Source: Sphagnum magellanicum (lineage: Eukaryota > Streptophyta > Sphagnopsida > Sphagnales > Sphagnaceae). Taken from it: 64,000 nt of DNA. Position 1 is the first letter of the stretch, and each line of letters starts with the position of its first letter. A model generated the notes under the pieces. It made no database searches, had not been told where the DNA came from, and saw only the letters and a program-made list of their open reading frames with translations. The DNA is taken from the NCBI GenBank assembly GCA_021904315.1, contig CM038910.1, positions 15,128,001 to 15,192,000 on the forward strand, in the 5' to 3' direction. The translations under genes and the position numbers were made by a program. Positions 27,613 through 39,200 of the stretch are shown here, in pieces.

Positions 27613-27970
27613 ATGAAGGTATTGCATGTAGGCCAACCACCACACATGTAACAAGATGAGGGTATTGCACTAAATCAATGTACGTAGTGTAGATATACAC
27701 TCAGGCCAATCACCACAATGACAAAACAATGAAGATATTGCACTAAATGAACATACATAGTGGGGAATTACATCTAGGCCAACCACCACAATGTCAACAA
27801 GATGAGGGTATTGCATTAAATCAATGTACATAATGCAGAATTACACTTAGGCCAATCACCACAATGACAAAACAATGAAGGTATTGCATTAAATGAACAT
27901 ACATAGTGGGGAATTACATCTAGGCCAACCACCACAATGTCAACAAGATGAAAATATTATATTACATCAT
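27613..27970. repeat. Tandem array, 73-bp monomer in a 146-bp higher-order dimer
   Basis: AGGCCAAYCACCACAATG or a close variant starts at 27630, 27703, 27776, 27849 and 27922, exactly 73 bp apart. Neighbouring monomers differ (CAACAAGATGA versus AAAACAATGA, and TCAATGTAC versus GAACATAC) while alternate ones match, so the true unit is a 146-bp dimer. Each monomer carries one GGTATTGCA-type motif. Confidence 0.9.
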
Positions 27971-28199
27971 AACCCTAAATACAAAAGGATGGAAATATTG
28001 TGAACCAAAAACCAAGGTAATATTCTATTATGTGAGAGAAACTTGATTCGAAATGTTCATGTATTGTTACAAAAAAAGGAGCCATCCTAAGACAAAACTC
28101 CAAATTGTTTTTTAGAAAAACAAAAAACCTTCAAAAGAATTTTTTAAATTTAAAAATCATTAAAATACTTTTTCTGTTTGTTGCAATAGGGTAAGGTTA

Positions 28200-28560
28200 C
28201 TTGAAGCATAGGAAGATGATGACGAGTTGGCTCGTTGTCATCTTTTGTAGTTGGATAATAAGAAGAATAACAAAACAATGATAAACAAAAACTTGTCGTC
28301 ATTTTTTGTAGCTAAGCAATGAGAAGAAAAACAAGATGACAACAAGCTTTTATTTATTGTCATTTTCTACAACTAAGTAACAAGAAGAAGAAGAAGATGA
28401 TGATGAGCAAATGCTTATCATTGTCTTTTTCTTCTTGTGCATTCTCATCATTGTCTTTTGCAACTAAATAAGAAGAAGAAGAAGAAGACGATGAACATTT
28501 GTTTGTCATCGTCTTCTGTAGTTGAACAAGAAGAAGAAGAAATTGAAACATAAACTACTT
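28200..28560. repeat. Degenerate repeat with AAG runs and GTCATYTTYTG words
   Basis: Imperfect units joining TTGTCATCTTTTGTAGTTG-like sequence to AAGAAGAAG tracts repeat about four to five times. Non-coding; minus-strand poly-Ser ORFs reflect the triplet runs. Confidence 0.6.
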
Positions 28561-30361
28561 GAGCAAGGGTGGGCTAAAGTCTTACATGTTTGGGTTGGAG
28601 TTGATGGGATGGAGTTCCTAGCAGGTGGCAATGGAGTTGATGTGAAAGAATCTTGAATTGCTGACCTTGATGTAATGGTGCTATTGACATGGGACCATAG
28701 AATATGGAAGAGGGTTTGCAAAGGAAGGAAGGGGGGAGCTGAAGGAAGCTAGTAGGTTTGTAAATGGGTTTGAAAAAAAGTTTCCCAAAAAAAAGTGACA
28801 ATTTAAAAAAAATTGTTCGAAATGGAATTGATGTAGGTGTGGTTTACCAAACCAATGTGGGTGGATGAACCTTCTTTATCCAAAATGGGATTGCTGTAGT
28901 CATGGGGGTTGGGTCACTCAAGCCCCTCATACCCATAAGTGCCTTAACCATTTCCCTAGTAATCCATGTGAGAATGATCTAAGTCCGAAAGTTAGTAACT
29001 TTACAAGCAAGGGTGACTAATTGATCCTCACTTCACTTAAGACTAAAGCCATTTTTGCAAGGCCATATCATCAAGGGGTATGTGACCCAACTTCCACTAG
29101 TGCACCATCCATTCAAAACCTCTTATGCCTTCACCAAAGTTCCACCTTGGTAACTTGCTTTTGTACTTCCACTTGAGATTACCTATGTAAGTGGGCAAGT
29201 ATGTAAGGCACTTGATGGCTACTAAATACAATGATACATATGGATATGGGTTAATATATAGCTAACCATAGTGGTTAGCTTTAGGACAAGAATACAACCA
29301 AAAAATGTTTTCTATCCAAATGCCATCTATCCTGTAATGGGGTGCTAGTGGGTGCTAGTTCACTTTGGCCATTGTCACCGCCCTAATTGATTCAAGGCTT
29401 GCTTACTAGCATTATGTTGATGTTAGGAAGGATGAGAATTATCACTTTTCCACACCTAATTTTGGTGTTAAGGCCTTGTCCTACTTGGCATTTAACATGC
29501 CCGACATGTCACTTTGTGTTGAAATAGTGTAATGCAAACGACAACATACCATTAATGTTTAATATAACATTGATCAAACACAAAATATTATACAAAATGT
29601 GATGTTATGTTAGGAATGCCATGATGGACCTTGTATCTTTACCACCATCATTGTCACCTAGCATCACTTTCATTATTCCCCTTGACCCTTCCTCCCCTCC
29701 TTTCCTTTATGTTAGTCTCACCTTCACTAGGCTCAAAACACAACCTATTGACAACACATACACTATTGTCAAAACATTGTAAGATTGTCAACATGGTTAT
29801 TATTATGGGAGGTGTTTGCCAAAATGCAATAATGGCATTTCCTTGTAAGGATAATTTGCAAGCACTTTTGGGAGATTACATACACATATATGATTACAAG
29901 AAGGGCTTAGGAACAATGGACCACTAGATTTTAATTATCCATGCGAAAACAACTATGTTTAATCTACCAAGGAATTTCAACAAACAACACTATGACATGA
30001 TAAATTCCTTCATGGGATCCACTTATTTAGTAAACCCTCTTTACACAAGAAACTTGATGAATCATGATGATAACATCTTTGTTTTCACTATGGCTTAATG
30101 GGAATGATGAAGGGTAAAGCCTTGTAGTAAAAGTAATTTAAATTGATCAAGTTTTGCTAAAGCTTATAGAAATGAAGTTGATCAAGTTGTGTTAAAGCCT
30201 AGACAATGGAGGTCAATTAGTTTCTTGCCAAACATTATTTCTTTGAACAACATCATGTGTCACTAAGTACATCTCCTATTATAGGTTTTATGCTTCTAAG
30301 CATTTGCATGGAAACAAATAATGTATTCTTGACATGCATCACAAATTTAACATGTGACAGA
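28561..30361. other. AT-rich spacer with dispersed repeat copy
   Basis: No gene is seen. Contains the subtype 1 repeat copy at 29264-29373 and a head-like fragment near 29083-29112. Confidence 0.45.
29264..29373 (-). repeat. Dispersed repeat, subtype 1, copy 4
   Basis: On the minus strand it reads GTGAACTAGCACCCACTAGC, CCCATTACAGGATAGATGGC, then a TTTTTTGGTTGTATTC stretch and a tail hairpin with arms AGCTAACCA and TGGTTAGCT around a three-base loop, as in copy 2. Confidence 0.65.
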
Positions 30362-30658
30362 TTAATAATGAAAATCATGCGAAGTTCATTCCTTCATAGG
30401 TTTGTACATTTTACACATAAATATCATGCATTGAAAACACATTTGACACATAGATTTATAAGAAGATGCAAAATTTGAGTGACATTCATTCATTCATAAA
30501 TGTAATAGATGAAATACAAACATATGAATGAATGAATGTCACATGAATTTCGCATCTTCTTATAAATCCGTGTGTCAAATGTGTTTTCAATGCACGATAT
30601 CAATGTGTGAAAAATTCGATTTATGAATAAATGAATTTTGCACGATTTCCATCATTAA
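30362..30658. repeat. 297-bp foldback (long inverted repeat)
   Basis: The left arm 30362-30498 is imperfectly complementary over its whole length to the right arm 30523-30658, with only a 24-base loop. Matching parts include GCATTGAAAACACATTTGAC, TTATAAGAAGATGC and GACATTCATTCATTCATA. The transcript of either strand would form a hairpin of about 135 bp. It may be a MITE-like foldback or a young small-RNA precursor. A 73-codon ORF in the left arm is fortuitous. Confidence 0.85.
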
Positions 30659-33600
30659 GTTGTGAAATGTTAAGTTTGTGATGTGGATGTTTTTTATTTA
30701 TTAAATAGTTTTCCAAAAGAAATCCCAACCAACATTATCTGCATTTAAAAGTGTAATCATGTCGAAGATCAATTAAACAAAAAACCCTATTGATCCACCA
30801 ATAGATCCTCAAATGGTGAATTTATGTCATTTCAAAGCAAGGAATATAAATCAACAAAAATGTGTAAAATTGCATGACAAAAGCAAACTACAAGTCAATT
30901 GCAAAGTTGATTTTCATGTCACAAACTTCATCAGTTGATAAACATATTTTAACTATAAGAAAACTCATAGGAAACTCACATGGAAAGTTTTTCACAAATT
31001 TGACCTCAATGGAAGCTTTCACATCATAAAAAAAAAGAGAAAGAAATAATGATTTCCACACAAACAATGTTGTTGGAAAAATCATTTATGAATAAAAAAA
31101 ATTATTGAACAACATGGTGATTTGTGTTAATGAGAAATGATGTACGACAAAAAGAAATCAATGAACAAGAACATGATGCATAGATGAGAAATGAAATAAT
31201 GAACATATAAACAATGAGGTAATATGCTAACAATGAAATGTGGTGTATACAACATCAAGAATAATCCTAGGGGGTTTGGTGACAAGAATCTTAACATTGG
31301 AACACAATTGTGGATGAAAAAATGTTAGTTCCTAGTGATGATAAAAATAACAATTATTTTGGTGTGGATGGGATGTCAAATGATTGATTGGTAAGTAATC
31401 AATTTAGTGATAAGCAAAATGGTAAGTATGATGTAATAAAATATAGATGTTAAGTCTAGTATTGTAAATAAATAACCTTGAATTGGGGCAACATTTGATT
31501 GAGTCTAATACCACAAGGAACATCATAGTATCATTTTTTGGGATCACCTTGGGTTCAAGAATAATTTGTGATTTTATGGTACATTACTTGTTTATTTTTT
31601 TCATATTCTTACATTACACAGATTGTGTATTTTTTAATGGCACATTGTATGCATGGGAATCAAAATTTGGACATATTTTGATGTTTGTAAATATTTTTTA
31701 TACAATTTTTTTGAGAATGTAATTATTTTTAAGAATGAAGATAGACAAATTTATTTATGAATCCATGATGACTTTGTACATTTATATTTCTTGTTTCACT
31801 AGAATGAATTTTGTCCTTTGCAACCAAGAAATCAATGACTAGATGTTCTAAACAACTACATAATTTTTTCCACGTAATATTTATTTTACATGTAGAAATA
31901 TATTATTACACATTTATATTAGATGTATCTGTAAAAATGAATAAAACTTATAATTTTAGAAAATTAGTTAATATATTAATATATATAGATAATTGATTTA
32001 TGATCCATTTATAAATATTTAATGTGGATAAATTATATGGACTCATAAGTCTAGATTAAAAGTTGTTGGTAAAATTATGGTTTATTGGAAGCAAAATTGC
32101 ATAATATAAATTCTTAAATAAATGAAGGTTTATGATTTGAAAGATATATTTCATTTATTCATGTATTAGCCCTAAAATTTTTTCCATTTACAAATCATGT
32201 GTTTGAATTTTATTTTTTTAAAGAATGGTCATTGAAATGTTATTCAATAAAAAAAATCAAATAATTTCTTTTGAACTAAATTTACATTAAAAGAAAACAT
32301 AATTATCTACATTAATGAAAAACATTTATGATAAAATTTTCAAATTTTCCATTTGAAAAAATTATCAATAATATATGAATTATCAAATTTGAGGTTTTGT
32401 GTAATGTTTAAATGAAACATGGTCTAAATAGAATTAAAATTAAATTATTTACACAACAAATGGGGTGACTTGGTGGTGAAGGAGGTGAACTCCAGCCTTG
32501 GGGTCAAATGAGATTTGTTGTGGTCAATGTTGGAATATTGATTAAATATTTTGTATTATCTAGACTACTTAGATTAGATGGTTACCTAGGCAAGCCTACC
32601 TTGGTAGATTAGGTACTTAACCATTTAAATTAGGTTTTTAATTTAACTTAGGTGATGAGACATGTCAACAATTGGTAAGAAAAAAATCAATGAGATTAAA
32701 ATAATTGAAATAAAAAATATTTTATTATTTATGTTATATATAATAAATCTATAATAATAAATATTATAAATTTTGAAAGCAATATTCCTCATTTTTTGGG
32801 GTGCAATTTGTAATAATAAAAAAACAAAACAATGATGAAACTATCATTAAAAACTTTACATATGTCCGTTTTGACTAATGGATAATATTTGTCACATCAT
32901 TGTCGCACATTATGTTTTAAATGACAAATGTTTTAAACAATTCCTCTGTAATGACTTTAGGAATAATAATCATTTTTGTCATTTATGATAATAATATTAA
33001 TTATAAATTTAGTCATATATTTAAAAATTTCTACCAGTGTTAAAAGAAACACCTAAACATATGCTTGAGGATCGTATCCAAGATTAATGTTAAAATGTGT
33101 ATGGTTGAACATCAAGAAAAGTATTCATCCAAGGTTGATCATTGTATGTTTTTTAAAACATCACAATATTAATAATCACTATTTTTTGCAAACCTTTTAC
33201 TTTATTCCCATCATGTTTGTCAAAATTGACTCTATTTCAATGTAATTTTAATTTATCAAGTTTATTAAATAATTTTCATGTGAAATTATTCGGACATGGT
33301 GTTGATATTTTTCCAAAATCATCAATTTAAATGAGAATTAAATTCTAGCAATAATTTGTGAAACGATGGAAACGTTTGAGTTCGAGTTTAATTTTTGTGC
33401 AAGAATAAAAAACAAATCTTCCCTTGCTTGAGAAAAGAAAAAAATGAGAAAGTTTGAATTGGTTTTTTATTTTTTTTGGAAGGGCACATGACATGTGTGC
33501 ATTTCCATATACATGCTTTTCACAAAACATACATATAGACATTACTATTTTAAAAATATAGATTAAGTCATAAGTCAATTATGGAAAGGTTAAAGTATTT

Positions 33601-34001
33601 AATGTCCTAATTAATCACCAATAAGCTAGTAACCAATGTTCATAACAAAAGAGACCCAAGTTCTAGTTCAATTAGCAACAATCGACGTAAGATGTCATAG
33701 TTTAATTTAATTATGAGTGATTAGTAATAATCAATGTCTTAATTCAATCCCCAAAACATAAAAGTGCCATGAGAAAAATTCTACGTGTATTTGGAGGGCA
33801 TTTTATGAAGTTGAATTTTCCCTTTATAAAAAAGGGCCGAGCATTTCACTCTTAGAAAAGCCCCCACCTTTTTTTTTCATTATTTCTCACGATTCTCAAG
33901 TATCAATGAACAAAAAAGTGATGTTTTTTTGGTTGATTCGTTACGTTGGATCATGCTTAAGGAGTGAGGTGTTCTTGAAATAAATAAGTGTCCTTGGGTG
34001 A
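30659..34001. other. Very AT-rich spacer
   Basis: No gene is seen; stops are frequent in all frames. A SINE-like head is noted at 32462-32530, followed by CCTAGG/ACTTAGG-rich sequence to about 32660. Confidence 0.5.
32462..32660 (+). repeat. Possible tRNA-like SINE copy (degenerate)
   Basis: GGTGACTTGGTGGTGAAGGA resembles a pol III A box, and about 35 bases on GGGTCAAATGAG sits where a B box would be. The following body is rich in CCTAGG and ACTTAGG words, as in the better copy on the minus strand at 61470-61742. The flanks CACAACAAAT and ATTTGTTGTGG also form a short hairpin. Confidence 0.3.
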
Positions 34002-34053
34002 GGGTTTCCCAAAATAAGCACATTGGCCGAGGGTGCTTATTTTGGGAAAGCCC
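34002..34053. repeat. Hairpin, about 20-bp arms
   Basis: GGGTTTCCCAAAATAAGCAC (34002-34021) pairs with GTGCTTATTTTGGGAAAGCCC-type sequence at 34033-34053 around an 11-base loop; weaker pairing continues outward. It lies in a 163-codon minus-strand ORF that I do not accept as a gene. Confidence 0.7.
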
Positions 34054-34615
34054 GGCTCCTTGGGCATTACCCTCCTCAAGAGGTGGCCATTGGTTGCTAG
34101 CCCAGCTAGGAACTTGAAAGAAACATAAGTGACAATGTCCAAATGGTAAGCACAAACTATGAAAAAAATGCTTTTTGTAATTTGAACAAAATTATTTTCT
34201 TGACTGCTCATTTTGGGGTGCTCCTTTGGGTTTGCATTTGAATGATGATTTGTAGAGCTTGAGAAGGCGCTCCCATAACATTTTAAATCACTCAAAATGG
34301 AGAAGAATTGAGAAAGATCTGCCAAAGTATTCGGTGATAGGCTAGTGTTTTGTGGTTGGGGGAATGTCTGCCCTAGTAGTGCTTTTCTTTCGCAATGTTG
34401 TGATATTGCCACATTGGCAATTGCCCACGAGGAGATTTTAGTAGCCACGTCTGGCTGGCTATACAGACCAGCTATGAAAGAAGAAATTTATTAAAATCCT
34501 TTTTTATATCTTGAGTACATTGCTTGAACCAACGTGTAGAGAGATACATGGCGAATTTTTAGAATTTTTTATTCATTTTGGGAAATTTTGGGAGCTTTTT
34601 AAAAAAAAAGAAAGA

Positions 34616-35180
34616 AAGGGAATATTCGATATATATATATATATATATTATATTGAAAAAATATTTCGTCAAATGACGAATTAATTAATTTTTTTGGGCA
34701 ACTTAGGGCGATTTAGTGCAATTTTTTAAAAGGAAAGTAAGGGAATATTCGATAAAGTGTATATACTTTTAAAAAAGTTATTTCGCCAAATGACGAATTT
34801 AAAATTTGTTTTTGCGGCAATTTAGGGCGATTTACTGCGAATTTTAAAAAGAAAGTAAGGGAATATTCAATAAAGTGTATATACTTTTTGAAAAATTATT
34901 TCGCCAAATGACGAATTTAAATTGTTTTTTTTTTTTTTTGGCAATTTAGGGCGATTTACTGCGAATTTTAAAAAGAAAGTAAGGGAATATTCGATAAAAT
35001 ATATATAGTTTTTGAAAATGTATTTCGCTAAATGACGAAATTTTAAAGAATTTTTGTATTGATTTTTGGCAATTTAGGGAGATTTGTGTTGATTTTTTTT
35101 ATAAGAGTAAAGGAACTTACGATAGAATATATATATAGTTTTTGAGAAAGTATTTCGCCAAATGGCGAAAATTCTCCAGA
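34616..35180. repeat. Tandem array, unit about 120 bp, about 4.6 copies, with TTCGYCAAATGACGAA palindrome
   Basis: Units start AAGGGAATATTCGATA at 34616, 34739, 34857 and 34981, with a degenerate fifth at 35109. Each has TATATA, then TTCGCCAAATGACGAA (perfect palindromic arms TTCGTCA/TGACGAA in copy 1), then a T-rich tract, TTAGGGCGATTTACTGCGAA and AAAAAGAAAGT. Unit lengths are 123, 118, 124 and 128 bp. It ends about 400 bp before the presumed promoter of the gene at 36292. Confidence 0.92.
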
Positions 35181-35352
35181 AAAAAAAGAGAAAGAAAAAA
35201 AACTCTGCTTCTGGTGAATATTTGAAAAAACATTTAATTATAATTTCGGGCGTGACGATGACCGGGTACAGGCCTCCATTGCCTGCGAACACGTGAAGCC
35301 CACTGGCAGTGCGCGTGCGTAGGCCGGCCCACCCGCGCTCCCCTCCCATCTC

Positions 35353-35380
35353 CCTTCCTTCCTTCCTTCCTTCCTTCTTT
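35353..35380. repeat. (TTCC)n microsatellite
   Basis: Pure-pyrimidine TTCC units lie in a short GC-rich island (about 35260-35600) upstream of the gene at 36292. Confidence 0.8.
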
Positions 35381-35559
35381 CCATTCTCTCCTGCTCCTCC
35401 TCCGACGCAGCATGTCGAAAGTACCAAACACAGCGTCAAAGCCTGCCTTTGCGTTGCAGTGGATAAGTTGCAGCGGAGAGAGAGAGAGAGGCGGGCGGGA
35501 TTCGATCCGTCCATTCAGACAGCAGCAACAGCAGCATAAAAAAAAGAGAACTTCTTTCA

Positions 35560-35564
35560 TATAA
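35560..35564 (+). promoter_or_regulatory. Candidate TATA box for the gene at 36292
   Basis: TATAA in CATATAAGCGCGC, after a CT-rich tract. A non-coding first exon could run from about 35590 to the strong donor GCA|GTAAGA at 36131/36132. Confidence 0.35.
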
Positions 35565-36150
35565 GCGCGCAGATCAGAACTGCCCGTAAGCTGTACTACC
35601 CCGAATCAATAATTTGTCATGTTAGAGATCTCTGTAAAGTCAAGGAAACACATTATCGGTGAGGGGCGGGTTGATGAGAAAATTATTCCAGCTCGGTCAG
35701 GGCAGAGGGACAGAACCGCGACAGAGAACAAACACGCGGGTACCCGCATGTCGTCGTCGTCTTCTTCTTCTTTTCCTTCTTCGCAGTTGTTCTTCGCCGC
35801 TTCACGGCATCGCTGTTGCGCCTTGCTGATCTGCCCTCACGTGGGTGGTATCACGTGGGGGTGTGGGGGGTACGGGGGCGAAGAAGACTTTCCCGGGTGC
35901 AGTGAGATGGAGCGATAGTAGAGAGAATGCAGAGGGGGATGGATGTTCTTCCGTAAATGCAGCTGCTGCTGCTGCAGGTGTTGTTGATTTTTTGTTTTTT
36001 GTTTTGTTTGGTTTTGTTTTGTTTACGGACAAGAACAATGTTCATCAACATCGTTGTCGGCACGCGGATCGCCCTGCTGCATGCAGGACCACCTCCATCC
36101 AGCATGAGCTCCAGGTTTTAGCCCACTTGCAGTAAGAAAAACGCCATCCT

Positions 36151-36197
36151 CTTGTTGTTGTTATTGTTTTTGTTGTTGCTGCTGCTGCTGCTGCTGT
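36151..36197. repeat. TTG/CTG trinucleotide repeat in the leader intron
   Basis: Mixed TTG then pure GCT units lie between the leader donor at 36132 and the acceptor at 36242-36243. Confidence 0.8.
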
Positions 36198-36291
36198 ATT
36201 CGTCTTTTTTGGTGAGGAGGATTTTGCAACGTGTTTTTTGCAGAACTCTGATAGTCTGCAATGCCCCGGCCGGGAATCAGCAGCTGCATCA

Positions 36292-39200
36292 ATGCAGAGT
36301 ACCGGGAGCAGTAGTGCAGGTCATCGAGAGACAAGTTTTTCTGAACATATTGTAAGTGCTTTCCTGCTGTTGCTGATCTGTAGCAGCTTACAATATTAGT
36401 TGCTTGATTCATCCTACATGTCAAGCACAGAAGCTTAATTGTGAGATGCATCAAACTTCTTCGTGCAGAAAAAAAATCATCAAATGCAGCCTCACGAGAC
36501 TGATCCTGACAATCCAAGCTTTGAGCCGGCTGCACCAGAAATTGCTGATCCTGCAAGCGCACCTGCATCGGAGAACACGTCGAGTGCGCAATATGTTCGG
36601 CGGGATCAGGCATCGACGCCGCCTGCCAATAACAACCCTTATCAAAGTTTCTCAAGTAAAATGGCACCACCAAGTTCACAAGATGGAAGAGCACTAGGTC
36701 ACATGACAGTACCGCGGGGCACTCTTCCATATGCTGCATGGACGTCCTCCAGTTTCAACGAAAGTCGACTAGATGCAGCACCACCGAAAAGCAGCAGCAC
36801 CCATGACGTTTGCGGGGAGCTGCAGGCATTACCACTACCACGTCCACCACCTTCTTCCAAGATCTGTTTGCAGAACTTCGAAGGCGGTTCCATGGCACCA
36901 ATATCAAGTTCACAACAGCTAAGACGGCCAGTTCACAAACTGGCAAGTCTTCCATATGCCGCATGGTCCGGCCCGAGTTTCATGAATAGCGAAAGAGGAT
37001 CACTTGTTGCAGCGGCACCACCTCCGGAAAGCAGCAGCACCCAAGCTGCTGCTTGCAGCAGCCTGTTCACTGCTTCAACACCAGCTTCTAACCCAGCAGC
37101 TACAGCAGCTTCTTGTCAGAGTTTCGGAGCTTCAACTTCTATACCTGCAGCAAGTTCCCAACACCCAAGTACTAGAATTCACAGACTAGATCATCAAATT
37201 ACTCCACATAATTACACTTCTGCAAAAGCCTCAAGTGAACGATCGGACACTTTTCTTCTTAGTGAGCGGGACGAGAAACGACAGAAGATCACTCAGCAGG
37301 TGAGTTAGCTGCCACAACTCTACTCCCTTCGTTCAGGAGGACTGAACCCACTGACCGAGAGTATATCTTTAGACAATCTGTTATTGAAACCATTTCTGGA
37401 CATCAGCTTCAATCTCCTGGAATTATACTAGATTCTGGTGTAACTTTAAGACTGGATCATGACCTTCAGGATCCCAAATTACACAAGGCGCTAGACTTGG
37501 ATGATTCCCTTGCGGGGAAATTGTCTAACTTTACCTCCAAGAAACTAATTTAGTGCAAGTACAATAGGGAATTGTGCAACACTGGGGAGTTTTGCAACAT
37601 TCCCAGGGAGCCAACCTCACAGGGAAAGTTCAATTCTGGGCCATCTAGAAAGGGTAGTGTGTGAACCAATGTCAAAGGGGAAGTTGGAAAATTTTCCCTC
37701 GTTGGAAAGCACCTATATATTGGGGGAAAAGAATGAATTTTCCCATTGACATTGGTTCTAAGAGGGATTTCTAACAGGGATAACTGAGAGCTTTGCCACA
37801 TTCCACACACAGGGATTTGTATGAAAACTCCTTGTGATATATATAAAGCTAGGTTCCATTGGAACTTCAATGATCATTGCAGTTCATGATGATGAGAGTA
37901 AATATGTGTGTGTGTTACGTTGTTCAGCTTGAATTATATTCTTAACAGCACTTGAGAAGAAAGAGGAAAAAAAATATTCACAACAAATTTCACAAAATTT
38001 CAGCTGCTTGGAAACTGTTGGAACCTACTGTAGACATATTGAGTATTGAAACCTTCAAAGCATGTTCAAAGCAATAATGAAGCTGTAATGAAGCTGCAAT
38101 GCTTACAAGTGCCCAGTGAGAGAGGCATGGTGGTTCACAGGCTCCTGCCAGGGTACTTGCAACAACAGCCTGCTTGAGCAGTTTTCTATGTAGGATCAAT
38201 ATTCCTGGGTTGCTAGTTTCTGTTAAGCAGTACTACTTGTCTTCCTATATAATGAACCAACAACTGAAGAGATTTTGTTTTGGTGTGTACTGGACCAGAG
38301 ACAAGTTGCTGCAGCTCAACTAACTGACAACTTGAATAATCCCAGTGCATCCCATCATGGATTACAAGCTGGGCACAATCACCTTGTCTCTCCCAAGGTA
38401 AAATATTGTGGAATTATATGTTATTGTGCAGGATTATTAAATAAATTGCTGAATTTTCATGATCGAAAAAGCTTCGTGCAGATTCAATCTTTTGTAAGTC
38501 AAATTTGTGAATTATGCCTTTAGAGGGAGCCTTTGTTTGTTGGCTTCAGCAGAGAAAGAAATTTGGAAGTGAAATTGAATACGGGTTTTTGGGAACTTGT
38601 CTGAAATTATACCTAAATTATTACAAGTCTTCCGATCATAGCAAAAACAAGAGCTCTCTACTATGCTCAATATTGATCCTCTTGTGTCAGTTGAACACAG
38701 TGTTGCAGCATTTCAACAAGTTTCTACATCTGGTAGTTAGTACCTGACATCTTACGACTTTCTATGACTATTTGAAACCACCTGATTCCAAGGGTCCTGG
38801 CAATTTTCCTGATTTATGTTGTTTTGGCCATAAATCTGGGCTGCCCTGAATACAAGCAACAGGATCTGATATGGGAGAGCATGAAACGCTATTGTGCAAT
38901 GGTGTTGGATGAAGAGAGCCGAGAATTCTTGGGGACAGCTGTTCTCTTTGTGCAGCAGCCTGTGCATACAGACCAGCATCTTGAGGCAGGTTTGCCAAGA
39001 ACCTGCAAATCGGCATGGGTCACTAGTGTGAATGCCTTGGCAGGGCGCAAACAAGTGCTGGTGCAAAACAGCAATGGGGAGAGCCACTTGGCCGTTCTGC
39101 TTCTCACATCAGTAACATTTGACCTGGTGTTCTTGAGTGTTCACAAGATGTCTGCAACATTTGGGCTTGCTTTTCTGAGCATGGTGACATCCCCTTCTAG

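Noticed and set aside
27613..27970. CRISPR-like array because of regular spacing
   Set aside because: The repeats are contiguous 73-bp monomers without unique spacers, in a plant nuclear context.
33957..34448. 163-codon minus-strand ORF
   Set aside because: No recognised domain, no splice or promoter support, and its 3' part is a 20-bp-arm hairpin. Length alone is not enough.
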